Below, piece by piece: positions 8,004 to 16,897 of a stretch of 64,000 nucleotides of DNA. A model generated the notes under the pieces. It ran no database searches. It was not told where the DNA came from and saw only the letters and a program-made list of their open reading frames with translations. The position numbers and the translations under genes were made by a program. Origin of the DNA: Hwanghaeella sp964350445 (GTDB lineage: Bacteria; Pseudomonadota; Alphaproteobacteria; UBA8366; Aestuariispiraceae); assembly GCA_964350445.1 (NCBI GenBank), contig CAYGKA010000001.1, forward strand, positions 85,953-149,952, read 5' to 3'. Each line of letters begins with the position of its first letter. Within the stretch, counting starts at the first letter, position 1.

Positions 8004-9527
8004 ATGGCCGGACTGGACCTGCTGCTGATCAACCCGCCCGGGAAGATGGAAATCTACCAGAATTTGGGCGCGGGCCTGGCGGCTGTGGAACCGCCTGTCT
8101 GGGCGGGCCTGCTGGCGGAGCATGCGCGGCGTCGGGGCTATGCCGTCGCCCTGCTGGATGCGGAGGCCGAGGCCCTGACCCATGAACAGACCGGCGCCCG
8201 CGCGGCTGAGTTGGACGCCGCCCTGACCCTTTTTGTGGTTTATGGCCAGCAGCCCAGCGCCTCGACCCAATGCATGCCGGGAGCACGGAAATCTGCGACC
8301 GCCTTCCGCGCGCAGTCGGACCGCCCGGCGGCGATGATGGGCACCCATTGCGCAGCCCTGCCGGAACGGACGCTGCGGGAAGAGCCGGTCGATTTCGTCT
8401 TCTCGGGCGAGGGACCCGCGACGCTGGACGCGCTGCTGGCCCATCTGGTGCATGGCAAGGGCGCGCTCGATGCGGTTCCGGGCCTCGTCCGCTGGGACGG
8501 CGAGCGTGTCGTCGCCGGCGCGCCCTCACCGAACGCGGCGGATCTCGACGCTGACCTGCCGCGCCAGGCGCTCGACCTGCTGGATATGACCAAATACCGG
8601 GCCCATAACTGGCACGCATTCAATGATCTGGCGCATCGTGAGAAATACGCTTCCCTTCAAACCAGCCTAGGCTGCAGCTTCAAATGTTCTTTCTGCTGCA
8701 TCAACGCGCCCTTCGGCGGGCCGGGCATGCGCTATTGGTCTGTCGATACGGTGATGGCCCAGATCGACGAGATGGTGACTAAATACGGCGTGCGCCATAT
8801 CAAGGTGCCGGATGAGATGTTCGTCCTGAACCGGCGGCACGTCTCGGACCTTTGTGACGCGCTGATTGAACGTGATTACGGCCTGAATTTCTGGGCCTAT
8901 GCGCGGATCGACACGCTGCACCCCGATTTGCTCGGTAAGTTGAAAAAGGCAGGGTTCAACTGGCTCTGCCTGGGGATCGAGTCCGGCAGCAAGCATGTCC
9001 GCGATGGGGTCACCAAGGGCCGTTTCGGCAATGTCGATATCGCTGATGCGGTCGCCAGGACGCAGGATCACGGCATCGCCGTCCTCGGCAACTACATCTT
9101 CGGCCTGCCGGACGACACCATGGACAGTATGCGGGAGACGCTGGACCTCGCGCTTGAGCTCAATACGGAATGGGCGAATTTCTACTGCGCCATGGCCTAT
9201 CCGGGCTCGGCCCTGCACACCCAGGCGAAAGCGGCGGGTCTACCGCTGCCCGACGATGAGGGCGGTCCCGGCTGGATCGGCTATTCCCAGCATGCCTATG
9301 ACTGCATGCCCCTGCCGACCGAAGCGCTTCCGGCGGAACAGGTTCTGGCCTTTCGGGATCAGGCTTTCATCGACTATTTCGACCGGGCCGATTTTCAGCG
9401 GATGGTCGGCGACATGTTCGGGGAGGGCGCGGCGCAGAACGTCCGCGACATGCTGAAAATGACGCTGCCGCGCCGGCACCACACGGAACCGGGCTGGATG
9501 ACCCGGCTGCAGAAGGAACCGGTCTAG
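8004..9527 (+). CDS. B12-binding-domain radical SAM protein
   Basis: Protein of 507 residues. The N-terminus (about 1-150) resembles the cobalamin-binding domain of class B radical SAM enzymes (DLLLINPPGK start, AGLLAEHARRRGY). The radical SAM core follows from about residue 215, with the [4Fe-4S] motif CSFKCSFCC (Cx3Cx2C), a GVRHIKVPDEMFVLNRRH strand and a GIESGS motif. Such proteins methylate, rearrange or cyclise unreactive carbons. Several sit in sugar or lipid surface clusters. It is divergent from the sugar operon, 235 bases from it, and may modify the same glycan. The ATG at 8004 has GAGGG 5 bases upstream. Substrate unknown. Confidence 0.8.
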   Translation: MAGLDLLLINPPGKMEIYQNLGAGLAAVEPPVWAGLLAEHARRRGYAVALLDAEAEALTHEQTGARAAELDAALTLFVVYGQQPSASTQCMPGARKSATAFRAQSDRPAAMMGTHCAALPERTLREEPVDFVFSGEGPATLDALLAHLVHGKGALDAVPGLVRWDGERVVAGAPSPNAADLDADLPRQALDLLDMTKYRAHNWHAFNDLAHREKYASLQTSLGCSFKCSFCCINAPFGGPGMRYWSVDTVMAQIDEMVTKYGVRHIKVPDEMFVLNRRHVSDLCDALIERDYGLNFWAYARIDTLHPDLLGKLKKAGFNWLCLGIESGSKHVRDGVTKGRFGNVDIADAVARTQDHGIAVLGNYIFGLPDDTMDSMRETLDLALELNTEWANFYCAMAYPGSALHTQAKAAGLPLPDDEGGPGWIGYSQHAYDCMPLPTEALPAEQVLAFRDQAFIDYFDRADFQRMVGDMFGEGAAQNVRDMLKMTLPRRHHTEPGWMTRLQKEPV

Positions 9528-9530
9528 GTC

Positions 9531-10880
9531 CTAAACCGCCACCGAATGGCGGGCGGCGCGGGTCGCGAGATAGGCGTCGAAGACCGCGGCGACGGCGCGC
9601 ACCAGTGGCTTGCCCGCTTCCGTCACCCGCAAAACAGGTCCGTCCAACGTGACCAACCCATCCCGTTCCATACCGGCCAAGTCCGCCAATTCCCGGTCGA
9701 AACTGCCGGGCACGGCATTGAAGCGCCGCATCGCGGCGTCCAGGTCGGCATGGCCGCGGCACATCAATTCCTCGATTACATGCCCGCGCAATATGTCGTC
9801 GCCCTGGAAAGCGTGGCCTTTCGCAATCGGCAGGATTCCGGACTGCACAGACCGTGCCCAGGCCCCGGTCTCCGCGATGTTCTGGACATAGCCGGACGGC
9901 GTACGGCCGATGGAGGTCGCGCCGACGCCGAGCAGTGTCTGTGCCTTGTCGGTCGTATAGCCTTGGAAGTTCCGCCGCAGCGTGCCTTTCCGCGCGGCTA
10001 TGGCAAGGTCGTCATGGGGCAGGGCGAAATGGTCCAGGCCGATGGCCTCGTAACCCGCCGCCTGAATCAGCTTGGCCGCTGCCGTCGCCTGATCGATGCG
10101 TTCCTGTGCGCCGGGCAAGGCGGCTTCGTCGATCAAGCGCTGCTTCTTGGCCATCCAGGGCACATGGGCGTAGCCGAACAGCGCCAACCTGTCCGGCTTC
10201 AGGGCCGCGCAGGCGGCGATCGTCGCGCGCAATGTTTCCACGGTTTGGTACGGCAGGCCGTAGATCAGGTCGAAGTTGATTCCGGTGACGCCCGCTTCCC
10301 GCAGGCCCCTGACGGCGGAAACGACCATTTCCTCAGGTTGGATTCGGTTGATGGCCTTTTGAACCTTGGCGTCGAATTCCTGGATGCCGAAACTGGCGCG
10401 GGTGAATCCCAGTGCGCCGATCCGCTCTATCATCTCCGGCGTCAGGGTGCGCGGATCGGATTCGATGGCCAGTTCCGCGCCCTCGTTGACCGTGAAATGC
10501 GTGCGCACCGTATCCATCACCCGTTCCAGGTCGTCAGGCGTCAGCGCCGTCGGCGTGCCGCCGCCGAAATGCAGGTGCGACAGGCCGACCCGGCCGGGCA
10601 GGTGTTCGGCGACGAGTTCCAGTTCCTGGATCAACGTCTCCACATACTCGGCGACCGGTTCGTAACGCGACGCCAGTTTCATGTTGCAGCCGCAATACCA
10701 GCAAAGCTTTCGGCAGAACGGGACATGCAGATAGAGGGACACCGGCTCAGCAGGGTTCAGCGCTTCCAGCCAACCGGCATATCCGTGCCCGCCGATGCCC
10801 GTATCGAAATGCGGCACAGTGGGATAGCTGGTGTAACGCGGTACCGCCAGGGAGGCGTATTTCTGAAACATCGGAGGCAT
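9531..10880 (-). CDS. hemN: Oxygen-independent coproporphyrinogen III oxidase
   Basis: Radical SAM enzyme of about 449 residues converting coproporphyrinogen III to protoporphyrinogen IX without oxygen. The family signature PRYTSYPTVPHF is near the N-terminus. LHVPFCRKLCWYCGCN carries the Cx3Cx2CxC cluster motif that separates true HemN from HemW-like proteins. FGGGTPTAL and ESDPRTL follow. The ATG at 10880 is chosen because GGAAGAGGG lies just upstream and because a longer start (GTG at 10943) would crowd the FNR-type box at 10952. It is convergent with the radical SAM gene (3-base gap). It supplies haem under low oxygen, which fits the cytochrome-rich chain at 46-58 kb. Confidence 0.92.
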   Translation of the reverse strand: MPPMFQKYASLAVPRYTSYPTVPHFDTGIGGHGYAGWLEALNPAEPVSLYLHVPFCRKLCWYCGCNMKLASRYEPVAEYVETLIQELELVAEHLPGRVGLSHLHFGGGTPTALTPDDLERVMDTVRTHFTVNEGAELAIESDPRTLTPEMIERIGALGFTRASFGIQEFDAKVQKAINRIQPEEMVVSAVRGLREAGVTGINFDLIYGLPYQTVETLRATIAACAALKPDRLALFGYAHVPWMAKKQRLIDEAALPGAQERIDQATAAAKLIQAAGYEAIGLDHFALPHDDLAIAARKGTLRRNFQGYTTDKAQTLLGVGATSIGRTPSGYVQNIAETGAWARSVQSGILPIAKGHAFQGDDILRGHVIEELMCRGHADLDAAMRRFNAVPGSFDRELADLAGMERDGLVTLDGPVLRVTEAGKPLVRAVAAVFDAYLATRAARHSVAV

Positions 10881-10951
10881 GCGACCCTCTTCCAACCAAA
10901 AGACCATGGCAATCACTCGGTCCTTGGTTCCATGCGCAGGCACTTCTGTCG

Positions 10952-10965
10952 TTGATCAGGATCAA
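10952..10965. promoter_or_regulatory. FNR/Anr/FixK-type box between hemN and a rhodanese gene
   Basis: TTGATCAGGATCAA is a perfect match to the FNR-family consensus TTGAT-N4-ATCAA. Its centre is 78 bases before the hemN start and 92 bases before the rhodanese start. If it sits at -41.5 for hemN, transcription would begin near 10917, leaving a short leader. hemN genes are classic FNR-family targets. Oxygen-dependent control is therefore expected for hemN and possibly for the divergent gene. Confidence 0.85.
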
Positions 10966-11049
10966 GCCGGCACGGGGCCGGGGGCAGGGCATGGACCTTT
11001 CCGCGCCGGATGGCCTAGTCTGCGCGCAATGAAACGCGAAAGAGGGCGA

Positions 11050-11436
11050 ATGATGAAACACGTCAAGGACATGGTCGCCGAGGCGAACGAGAAGATCCGC
11101 TGCATACCGGCGACGGAGGCGAAAGACCTGCTGAGCCAAGACGACGTTCTGTTCGTCGATCTGCGCGACATCCGCGAGCTACAACGCGAAGGCATGATCC
11201 CCGGCGCGTTCCACTGTCCGCGCGGCATGTTGGAATTCTGGATCGATCCGGAAAGCCCTTATGCGAAACCTCAGTTCCAGCAGGACAAGACCTATGTCTT
11301 CTACTGCGCCAGCGGTTGGCGCTCGGCGCTATCCACATTGGCGGTGCAGGAGATGGGCCTGCCCAAAGTCGCCCATATCACCGAGGGCTTCAAAGGATGG
11401 GTCGCCGCTGACGGTGAGGTCGCAAAGAAGGAGTAA
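11050..11436 (+). CDS. Single-domain rhodanese-like protein
   Basis: About 128 residues forming one rhodanese domain. The active-site loop is YCASGWRSAL with the persulfide-forming Cys. VDLRDIRELQREGMIPGAFH is the typical N-terminal CH2 motif, and HITEGFKGW closes the fold. Such proteins move sulfane sulfur or act as sulfurtransferases in the cytosol. The ATG at 11050 (or 11053) has AGAGGG upstream. A longer frame to 10879 would run through the FNR box and is unlikely. It shares the FNR-box promoter region with hemN, which suggests expression under low oxygen. Confidence 0.85.
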   Translation: MMKHVKDMVAEANEKIRCIPATEAKDLLSQDDVLFVDLRDIRELQREGMIPGAFHCPRGMLEFWIDPESPYAKPQFQQDKTYVFYCASGWRSALSTLAVQEMGLPKVAHITEGFKGWVAADGEVAKKE

Positions 11437-11450
11437 GCGCTGCGGATTTT

Positions 11451-12383
11451 TCAGGTGAAGTAGTGTTCCACCAGATAGACTGTCGCCGGCAGGGTCAGGA
11501 AGGACAGGCCGGTCTGGATGGTCACGATGGCGGCCATCAAGGGTGCGTCGCCGCCCATCTGGCGGGCGAGGGTATAGGCCGATGACGCCGTCGGCGCCGC
11601 CCCGAACAGCAGCGCCACTGACATTTCCAGGGTCGAAAGCCCTAGGAACACCGACAGGATCACGATCATCACCGGGAAGACGATCATTTTGCCGATGATT
11701 GAAAAAAGCACCGGCACGGTAGAGGTCTGCATGGCGCGCAGACGGATATTGGCGCCGACGCACATAAGCACGATGGGCAGCGCGGCCGCACCGAGGATGC
11801 CAAGGGTTTCGTGCAGGATCGGGACCCGGCCGATGCCGCTCAAATTAACCGCAATGCCGAGCAGCACCGATATCAGCAGCGGGTTGCGCCCAAGGTCGCG
11901 CAGGATGGGCCTGAGATAACCAACTTCGCCCGCTTTCCGGTGCATGGAAACCATGGCCGACACCATGGTCAGGTTGGTCACCGGAATGAGGATGGCGGTC
12001 GCCAGGGCCGCCACGGCCAGGCCGTCGGTTCCATAGACACGTTCCGCGACGGCCAGCGCGATGAAGGTGTTGTGGCGGGCGGAACCCTGCAGGACGGAAC
12101 TCGCGACCGGGTTCGGAAGCCCGGCCAGTTTCGCCAGCCCCGTGCCGACCACGGCAGCCGCCGCGAATGCCCCGACCAGGACCGAAGCGTAAGACCCGAT
12201 GAAATGCAGCGACAGTTCGATAGTGGATGTCTTGTAGAACAACAGCGCCGGCATCAGCACCCAATAGACCAGCTTGTCGTTCATGTTCCAGAAGTCGACA
12301 TTGGGGATGCCCCCACGCCGCAGCGCGTGGCCCAGCACGATCATCAGGAAGATCGGCGCGATGGAGAGGATGAAGTCGGTCAC
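11451..12383 (-). CDS. AEC-family transporter (auxin efflux carrier type)
   Basis: Membrane protein of 310 residues with about ten hydrophobic segments arranged in two halves (FILSIAPIFLMIVLGHALRR opens the first). This is the architecture of AEC permeases, which move malonate, malate or other organic acids. Conserved features include a small-residue-rich stretch GAAPTASSAYTLARQMG near the C-terminal half. It lies 69 bases downstream of the leftward sugar-acid-like operon and on the same strand, so it may export or import an intermediate of that pathway. Substrate unknown. Confidence 0.82.
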   Translation of the reverse strand: MTDFILSIAPIFLMIVLGHALRRGGIPNVDFWNMNDKLVYWVLMPALLFYKTSTIELSLHFIGSYASVLVGAFAAAAVVGTGLAKLAGLPNPVASSVLQGSARHNTFIALAVAERVYGTDGLAVAALATAILIPVTNLTMVSAMVSMHRKAGEVGYLRPILRDLGRNPLLISVLLGIAVNLSGIGRVPILHETLGILGAAALPIVLMCVGANIRLRAMQTSTVPVLFSIIGKMIVFPVMIVILSVFLGLSTLEMSVALLFGAAPTASSAYTLARQMGGDAPLMAAIVTIQTGLSFLTLPATVYLVEHYFT

Positions 12384-12452
12384 AGCATCCTCTTTGTAAA
12401 GCGCTCCCGGCCCAGGCCAAGGTTTTTTGTTCGGACCGCCCCGAATGCAGGC

Positions 12453-13349
12453 CTAACCGGAATGCCGCCGGTAGTAATCTACGGTCTTCGCCATACCCTC
12501 ACGCAGTGAGGTTCGGGGCAGGGGACCAAGCAGGTCTTCCACGGGGCTGGTCGCCAGCACGGAATGCATCGGCAGGGGATCCCCTTCCCAGGTCACCTTG
12601 GCCCCGGAAACACAGGCCTCGACTGCGGCGGCGATGTCGGCGACATCCGCGACTTCGCCTTTCAGGTTCACGGCGTGAGCCCCCTCGAACGGGGTGGCCG
12701 CCGCGGCATGGAAGGCTGCCGCGACATCGTCCACAAAGATCATGTCGGCCGCCCCGGAATAGACCAGATGGTAGGACCCACCCTTGGCCGCGGCTTGGCA
12801 GGCGAGCGACGGGCCGGCCGTCATGCCCGTTTCCCGGAACGGTCCGTAGATCACGGCGGGGCGGAATCCGATGCTGGGAATCCCGGCGTCCCGCCAATAG
12901 GCCCGCGCCGATCCTTCACAGGCCAACTTGAAGGCGGCGTATTGCGTCACCGGAAAGGGGTAGACGCCGTCGTCGCCGCCGAACACCGCGCCGCTGCTGG
13001 CATAGGCGATGCCTTTCATGCCATGCGCTTTGGCCGCCTCGAAAACGTTCAACGTGCCGATCAGCAGCACTTGCGCGCCAAGAACCGGGTTCGCCGCGCA
13101 GTCGGGCGTCAGCAGGGCGGCGAGGTGGACGATGAAATCGCAGCCGGACGCGGCCTCCAGCACCATCGCGCCGTCCCGTATATCGCCGGTCCGCCAATCC
13201 AGTTCGTCGGCCCGATCGCCCATGATCTTACGGGCGATCGACCGGTCGTCCTTCAGGTCGAAGACACGGACTTCCGCACCGGAGTCTAGGAAACGGTGGA
13301 TGACCCAGGCGCCGAGGAACCCGGCGCCGCCCGTGATCAGAACCTTCAT
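12453..13349 (-). CDS. NAD-dependent epimerase/dehydratase (extended SDR)
   Basis: Extended SDR of 298 residues starting MKVLITGGAGFLGAWVIH (GxxGxxG). HLAALLTPD, a catalytic Ser in ASSGAVFG and the catalytic Y-x3-K in TQYAAFKLACEG are all present. The family includes uronate dehydrogenases and sugar epimerases. The ATG at 13349 overlaps the stop of the upstream gene by 4 bases (ATGA), so translational coupling is likely. A longer frame to 13421 is open but lies inside the neighbour. It is part of the five-gene operon headed by the Gfo/Idh oxidoreductase. Confidence 0.82.
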   Translation of the reverse strand: MKVLITGGAGFLGAWVIHRFLDSGAEVRVFDLKDDRSIARKIMGDRADELDWRTGDIRDGAMVLEAASGCDFIVHLAALLTPDCAANPVLGAQVLLIGTLNVFEAAKAHGMKGIAYASSGAVFGGDDGVYPFPVTQYAAFKLACEGSARAYWRDAGIPSIGFRPAVIYGPFRETGMTAGPSLACQAAAKGGSYHLVYSGAADMIFVDDVAAAFHAAAATPFEGAHAVNLKGEVADVADIAAAVEACVSGAKVTWEGDPLPMHSVLATSPVEDLLGPLPRTSLREGMAKTVDYYRRHSG

Positions 13350-14041
13350 TGCCCCATGTCCTGCGCGGTCAGTTGATAGGCGAGGTTGTAGACGATGACC
13401 GCCGGATCGCCGAGGCCGCATTTGCTGGCGGCGATGGCCTGCAGGAAGGCCGGGACGGAGGCTTCAAGTTCCGGCATGCCGCTGCCCTCGATCAGCACGA
13501 CGGCGTCGAATTCCTTCTCCTTCATGCCCGGGCGAAGCTCTGTTTCCCGCGTTTTCACGCCGGAAACCTCCGTTCGGGCAAGGCCGAGATGCGCGCCGCA
13601 GGCGGACGTGATGCCCAAGAGGTCCTCGACCAATTGGTGTGCGCCGGCCTTGATATCCGAAGCGCTTGCGCCGTCCCGGAGGTCGAGGCGGATCGTCGCC
13701 ATCGCGCCGCCTTCGCCGACACCGGCGGACGCGACCCTGTCACAGGCGACACGCAGAAAGTTCCGGAAAGTCGGCTGAACCTTGTTGCTCCAGTCGGTCG
13801 GGTTGTTCAGGCGCTCCAGATAGGCAGGCGACCGGAAGACCTCCACACTCTCGCCGGCATAGACCGTGCCGTAGCGATAGCGGGGGATCGTATGGTTGAT
13901 CAGCCGCTTGCCGACCGTGAAGCCAGGGATGGAAAGCCTTTCGGGCATATGTTCGCGCGTATGCCATTCCATGTATTCGGTCTGTCCCGAAGCTTCGATG
14001 TCGTGCCAGATCGCCAGAAAGGCGTTGCCGGTGAGGGCCAT
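13346..14041 (-). CDS. Conserved hypothetical protein (possible ferredoxin-like/EthD-type fold)
   Basis: Cytosolic protein of 231 residues, MALTGNAFLAIWHDIEASGQ at the start. The segment EYMEWHTREHMPERLSIPGF resembles the 'W...HTREHMPER' element of EthD/DUF4286-like dimeric alpha/beta barrels, which handle aromatic or polyketide-like compounds. A second similar half may begin near residue 110. No catalytic residue can be assigned. It sits in the middle of the operon, 24 bases after the isomerase gene and overlapping the SDR start. It is most likely an auxiliary enzyme or binding protein of the same pathway. Confidence 0.6.
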   Translation of the reverse strand: MALTGNAFLAIWHDIEASGQTEYMEWHTREHMPERLSIPGFTVGKRLINHTIPRYRYGTVYAGESVEVFRSPAYLERLNNPTDWSNKVQPTFRNFLRVACDRVASAGVGEGGAMATIRLDLRDGASASDIKAGAHQLVEDLLGITSACGAHLGLARTEVSGVKTRETELRPGMKEKEFDAVVLIEGSGMPELEASVPAFLQAIAASKCGLGDPAVIVYNLAYQLTAQDMGQ

Positions 14042-14065
14042 GGGGAATCCTCCTGTTGGAATTTC

Positions 14066-14872
14066 TTAATCGTTGAGCAGTTCTTTCGTCGCGGCCAAGG
14101 CTCGTCGCGCCACTTCGGACGCACCGATGCGCTGCGCCATTTCGTGGTTCGGGACCTCGACGCTGATTGTCATGTCGGCCGGGATGAAGCGTGCGATGGC
14201 CGCAAGGTCGATGCCGCCGTCGCCGGGGATCATCCGGGCCGTCCGCGCGATGCGGATCAAGGCCTCGTCGCAGGTGTCGTAGGGCACCGGCCCATCGCAG
14301 ACCTGGATATAGTTCATCAGGCTGGCGGGCAGGTCGGCGAATTCCGCCAGTGTCGAACCGCAGCGGTCGAAATGCAGCGTGTCGAACAGGACCGCCGCAG
14401 CAGGGTGGTCGGCCGTTTCGACGATCCGCCGCGCCGTTGCCAGATCCTTCACGCCGGTCCAGGGCATGAATTCCAGGTCCGCGGTCAGGCGATAGCCGCC
14501 CAGCCTTTCGCACAGCGCCGTATAGGTATCCTGAACCCGCTTCATGTCGGTGTCGTCGACGGCGACCAGGACATGTCGTGCGCCAAGCTCGGCGATCCGG
14601 TCCAGGAACGGGGTGCATGCGTCCAAATCGGTCGTCGGGTTCAGCCGGATCATCTCCGCATCCGCCATGGTGACGCCGGTGATGTTCAGGGCGGATTTGA
14701 CCTCCCTGAACAGGATGTCGTCTTCCAGCAGCGGATGGATCGTATCGCCTGGGCCCGCCGGCAGCAGGCGGAAACTGACCATGTCATAGCCGTGATCGGC
14801 CGCGATGCCGACCGCGGTGACGGGATCGACCCCGTTGCAGGTCAGGTAGGCGAGGGAATAGGCGCGGGTCAC
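14066..14872 (-). CDS. Sugar phosphate isomerase/epimerase (xylose-isomerase-like TIM barrel)
   Basis: Protein of 268 residues with the AP-endonuclease-2/xylose-isomerase-like barrel pattern: MVSFRLLPAG, ARHVLVAVDDTD, a metal-ligand Glu in DLEFMPWTGV, Asp and His in LFDTLHFDRCG, and a final SVEVPN strand. This is the family of IolE/IolI and tagatose epimerases, which rearrange keto sugars using a divalent metal. Its start overlaps the end of the IclR gene by 4 bases (ATGA). Neighbouring oxidoreductase and SDR genes suggest a sugar or inositol-like catabolic route. Confidence 0.78.
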   Translation of the reverse strand: MTRAYSLAYLTCNGVDPVTAVGIAADHGYDMVSFRLLPAGPGDTIHPLLEDDILFREVKSALNITGVTMADAEMIRLNPTTDLDACTPFLDRIAELGARHVLVAVDDTDMKRVQDTYTALCERLGGYRLTADLEFMPWTGVKDLATARRIVETADHPAAAVLFDTLHFDRCGSTLAEFADLPASLMNYIQVCDGPVPYDTCDEALIRIARTARMIPGDGGIDLAAIARFIPADMTISVEVPNHEMAQRIGASEVARRALAATKELLND

Positions 14873-15675
14873 TCTGTGTCACTCCCCAGCTGTTTGAAAA
14901 ATTGCGACGCATCGGCGGCCTGAGAAAGCTCCCCGGCAGCTTCCTTCAGCGCCGGCGCCAGCTGCGCCACCCGCGCCTTCGTCAGCCTGACGGCCGGTCC
15001 CGCGATGGACAGGCATCCGATGACCGTGTCACTGCCGCCGCGCCGAAGGGGAACGGCCATTGCCGCCATGCCTTCCATGTAGCTGTCCACCGAAAGCGCG
15101 TAGCCGCGCGCGCGGGTTTCCGCCAGCATCTCCAGCAATTGCTTCAGGGTTGTGGGCGCACCGGCGCCGGGTTCGAAGCCGCTGGGTTTGATCCCCTGTT
15201 TGCTGACAAGCGCCAAGGCGTCCTCGTCTGTCATGCTGGCCAGCCAGGCTTGGCCGCCGGCAGTGGTGGCGAGGTGGACGACGACCCCTTGTTCCTTGCC
15301 CGGATCGTAGCGCAGCCCGCCGGTTGCGCCTTGGGCGACCGCGACCCAGACGAGTTGCTCGCCGTCGATGACGGAAAGCCGGATCAACTCCCCACTGGCT
15401 GTGGCGAGGCGGTCCAGGATCGGCTGGGCGATGTCGGTGACGCCGCTGCGGCCCAGGAAACTGAGGCCCAGCGCTGCGAGTTTTACGGTGAGAAGGTAGT
15501 CGCCTTGATCGCGGGTCTGCCGCACATAACCGAGCCGCGCCAATTCCTTCAACTGCCGGTGCGCGCCGGAAATCGGGATTCCCAGGCTGTCCGCGATCCG
15601 GCTGACCGGCAGTCCTTCCGGGTGGGTGGCCAGCAGTTCCAGCGTGTCCAGGCCCCGTTCGAGCGCGCTGCTCAT
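14869..15675 (-). CDS. IclR-family transcriptional regulator
   Basis: Protein of 268 residues. The N-terminal winged helix (about 1-65) reads GLDTLELLATHPEGLPVSRI followed by GIPISGAHRQLKELARLGYV. The C-terminal IclR effector domain includes GRSGVTDIAQPILDRLA and TTAGGQAWLA. It is located inside the operon it probably controls, overlapping both neighbours by 4 bases. IclR proteins bind small organic acids or sugars and act as repressors or activators. The divergent promoter region at 16737-16897 is the likely target. Confidence 0.88.
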   Translation of the reverse strand: MSSALERGLDTLELLATHPEGLPVSRIADSLGIPISGAHRQLKELARLGYVRQTRDQGDYLLTVKLAALGLSFLGRSGVTDIAQPILDRLATASGELIRLSVIDGEQLVWVAVAQGATGGLRYDPGKEQGVVVHLATTAGGQAWLASMTDEDALALVSKQGIKPSGFEPGAGAPTTLKQLLEMLAETRARGYALSVDSYMEGMAAMAVPLRRGGSDTVIGCLSIAGPAVRLTKARVAQLAPALKEAAGELSQAADASQFFKQLGSDTE

Positions 15676-16736
15676 GCGATCTCTCCAGCGAAGAGGTCCG
15701 CGATCCGAACCGTCTTGCCGCTGGCGGAGGATTGTTTAATCGCGACGACGATTTCCATATTCCGGATTCCGTCCGTGCAGGTGACGAGCGGGTCGGCCAT
15801 GCCGCGCACGACGTCCCCGAAATGCGCCATCTGATTGATATAAGTGTCCGTTTGCGTGAACGCGATCGCGTCGTGGTTCAGCCCTTGCGTCCAGTCGCCG
15901 CCGGGATTGTGCGACCAATGGGACAAGTCCGGCAGGCTCAGCCCGCCGCTTCGCCCGGCATAGATATGCGTCACCGCGTCATGCTTCGGAAACCGGCCGG
16001 GATTTTCGCCCGACGACAGTTCCCAGGCCCAGGGCCCGACGGCGGTATCCGACAGGGCGAGCGTGGCGAGACCGGCTTTTTCAAACGTCAAAATGGCCGC
16101 CGTCGTATCTTCGACCGGCAAGTTGCGGACGGCGGTGGAGGTGGTTCCCTGTACTGCCGTCACCTCGCCGAAAAAATGCCGCAGCATGTCAATGTCGTGA
16201 ATGGCGTTGATCAGCAGCGGCCCGCCTTGTTCCGGGTCGCGCCGCCAGGCGGTGTCGAAATACCCGTCCGGCTTCAACATGGCGCAAGTGACCGTCGCCA
16301 TGACCAAGGGGCCGATCGCGCCGCCGTCCAGAGCCTGTTTCGCGGCCTTGATCAGGGGATTATGGCGGCGGTGATGACCCACCAGGACCGGCACGCCGGT
16401 GCGTTCGACAGCAGTCGCCAGGATGGCGCTTTCGACCAAACTGTTGGCGACGGGTTTCTCCAGCAGGATCGGCAAGCCGGCGTCCAGCAATTGGCCGGCA
16501 ATCGGGACATGGGTGTCATTGGGGGAGGCGACGACGACCGCGTCCGCCAGTTTGGCGGCGAGCAGATCGTCGAGCGATGTGAAGTGGCGTACCTGCAACC
16601 TTGCCGCCAAACCCGCCGCAGTGGGGGCCGGGTCGACCAGTGCCGTCAGGATCATGCCGGGCACTTTGCCCAGGGTTTCTATATGGGTGCGGCCGATGAC
16701 GCCGGTGCCGACCACCGCAACTCTGATATCCGCCAT
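15672..16736 (-). CDS. Gfo/Idh/MocA-family NAD(P)-dependent oxidoreductase
   Basis: Protein of 354 residues. The N-terminal Rossmann domain begins VAVVGTGVIGRTHIETL, and the LLEKPVANS motif holds the conserved E-K-P. A GPLLINAIHDIDMLRHFFGE segment carries the catalytic-domain Asp and His. Members oxidise or reduce sugars, inositols and related polyols. It is the first gene of the leftward operon, starting opposite the FAD-dehydrogenase gene with about 160 bases between. Substrate unknown. Confidence 0.86.
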   Translation of the reverse strand: MADIRVAVVGTGVIGRTHIETLGKVPGMILTALVDPAPTAAGLAARLQVRHFTSLDDLLAAKLADAVVVASPNDTHVPIAGQLLDAGLPILLEKPVANSLVESAILATAVERTGVPVLVGHHRRHNPLIKAAKQALDGGAIGPLVMATVTCAMLKPDGYFDTAWRRDPEQGGPLLINAIHDIDMLRHFFGEVTAVQGTTSTAVRNLPVEDTTAAILTFEKAGLATLALSDTAVGPWAWELSSGENPGRFPKHDAVTHIYAGRSGGLSLPDLSHWSHNPGGDWTQGLNHDAIAFTQTDTYINQMAHFGDVVRGMADPLVTCTDGIRNMEIVVAIKQSSASGKTVRIADLFAGEIA

Positions 16737-16897
16737 AGACCGTTTTCCCCTTCGTTCCCGTGCAGGGTACAGGAGGTGAGGCAGAAAATGAAAACAGTTT
16801 CTATTATTGAATCATCTTCCCATTACGCTAGGCTGATGTCCCAACGTCAATTCCCCGTGTTTCCGGAAATGCGCTTCCGCATCATGAGTATCGACAA

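Noticed and set aside
13349..14923. 524-codon open frame on the + strand opposite three operon genes
   Set aside because: It spans several leftward genes with overlapping starts and has the His/Arg/Asp-rich composition of an antisense frame.
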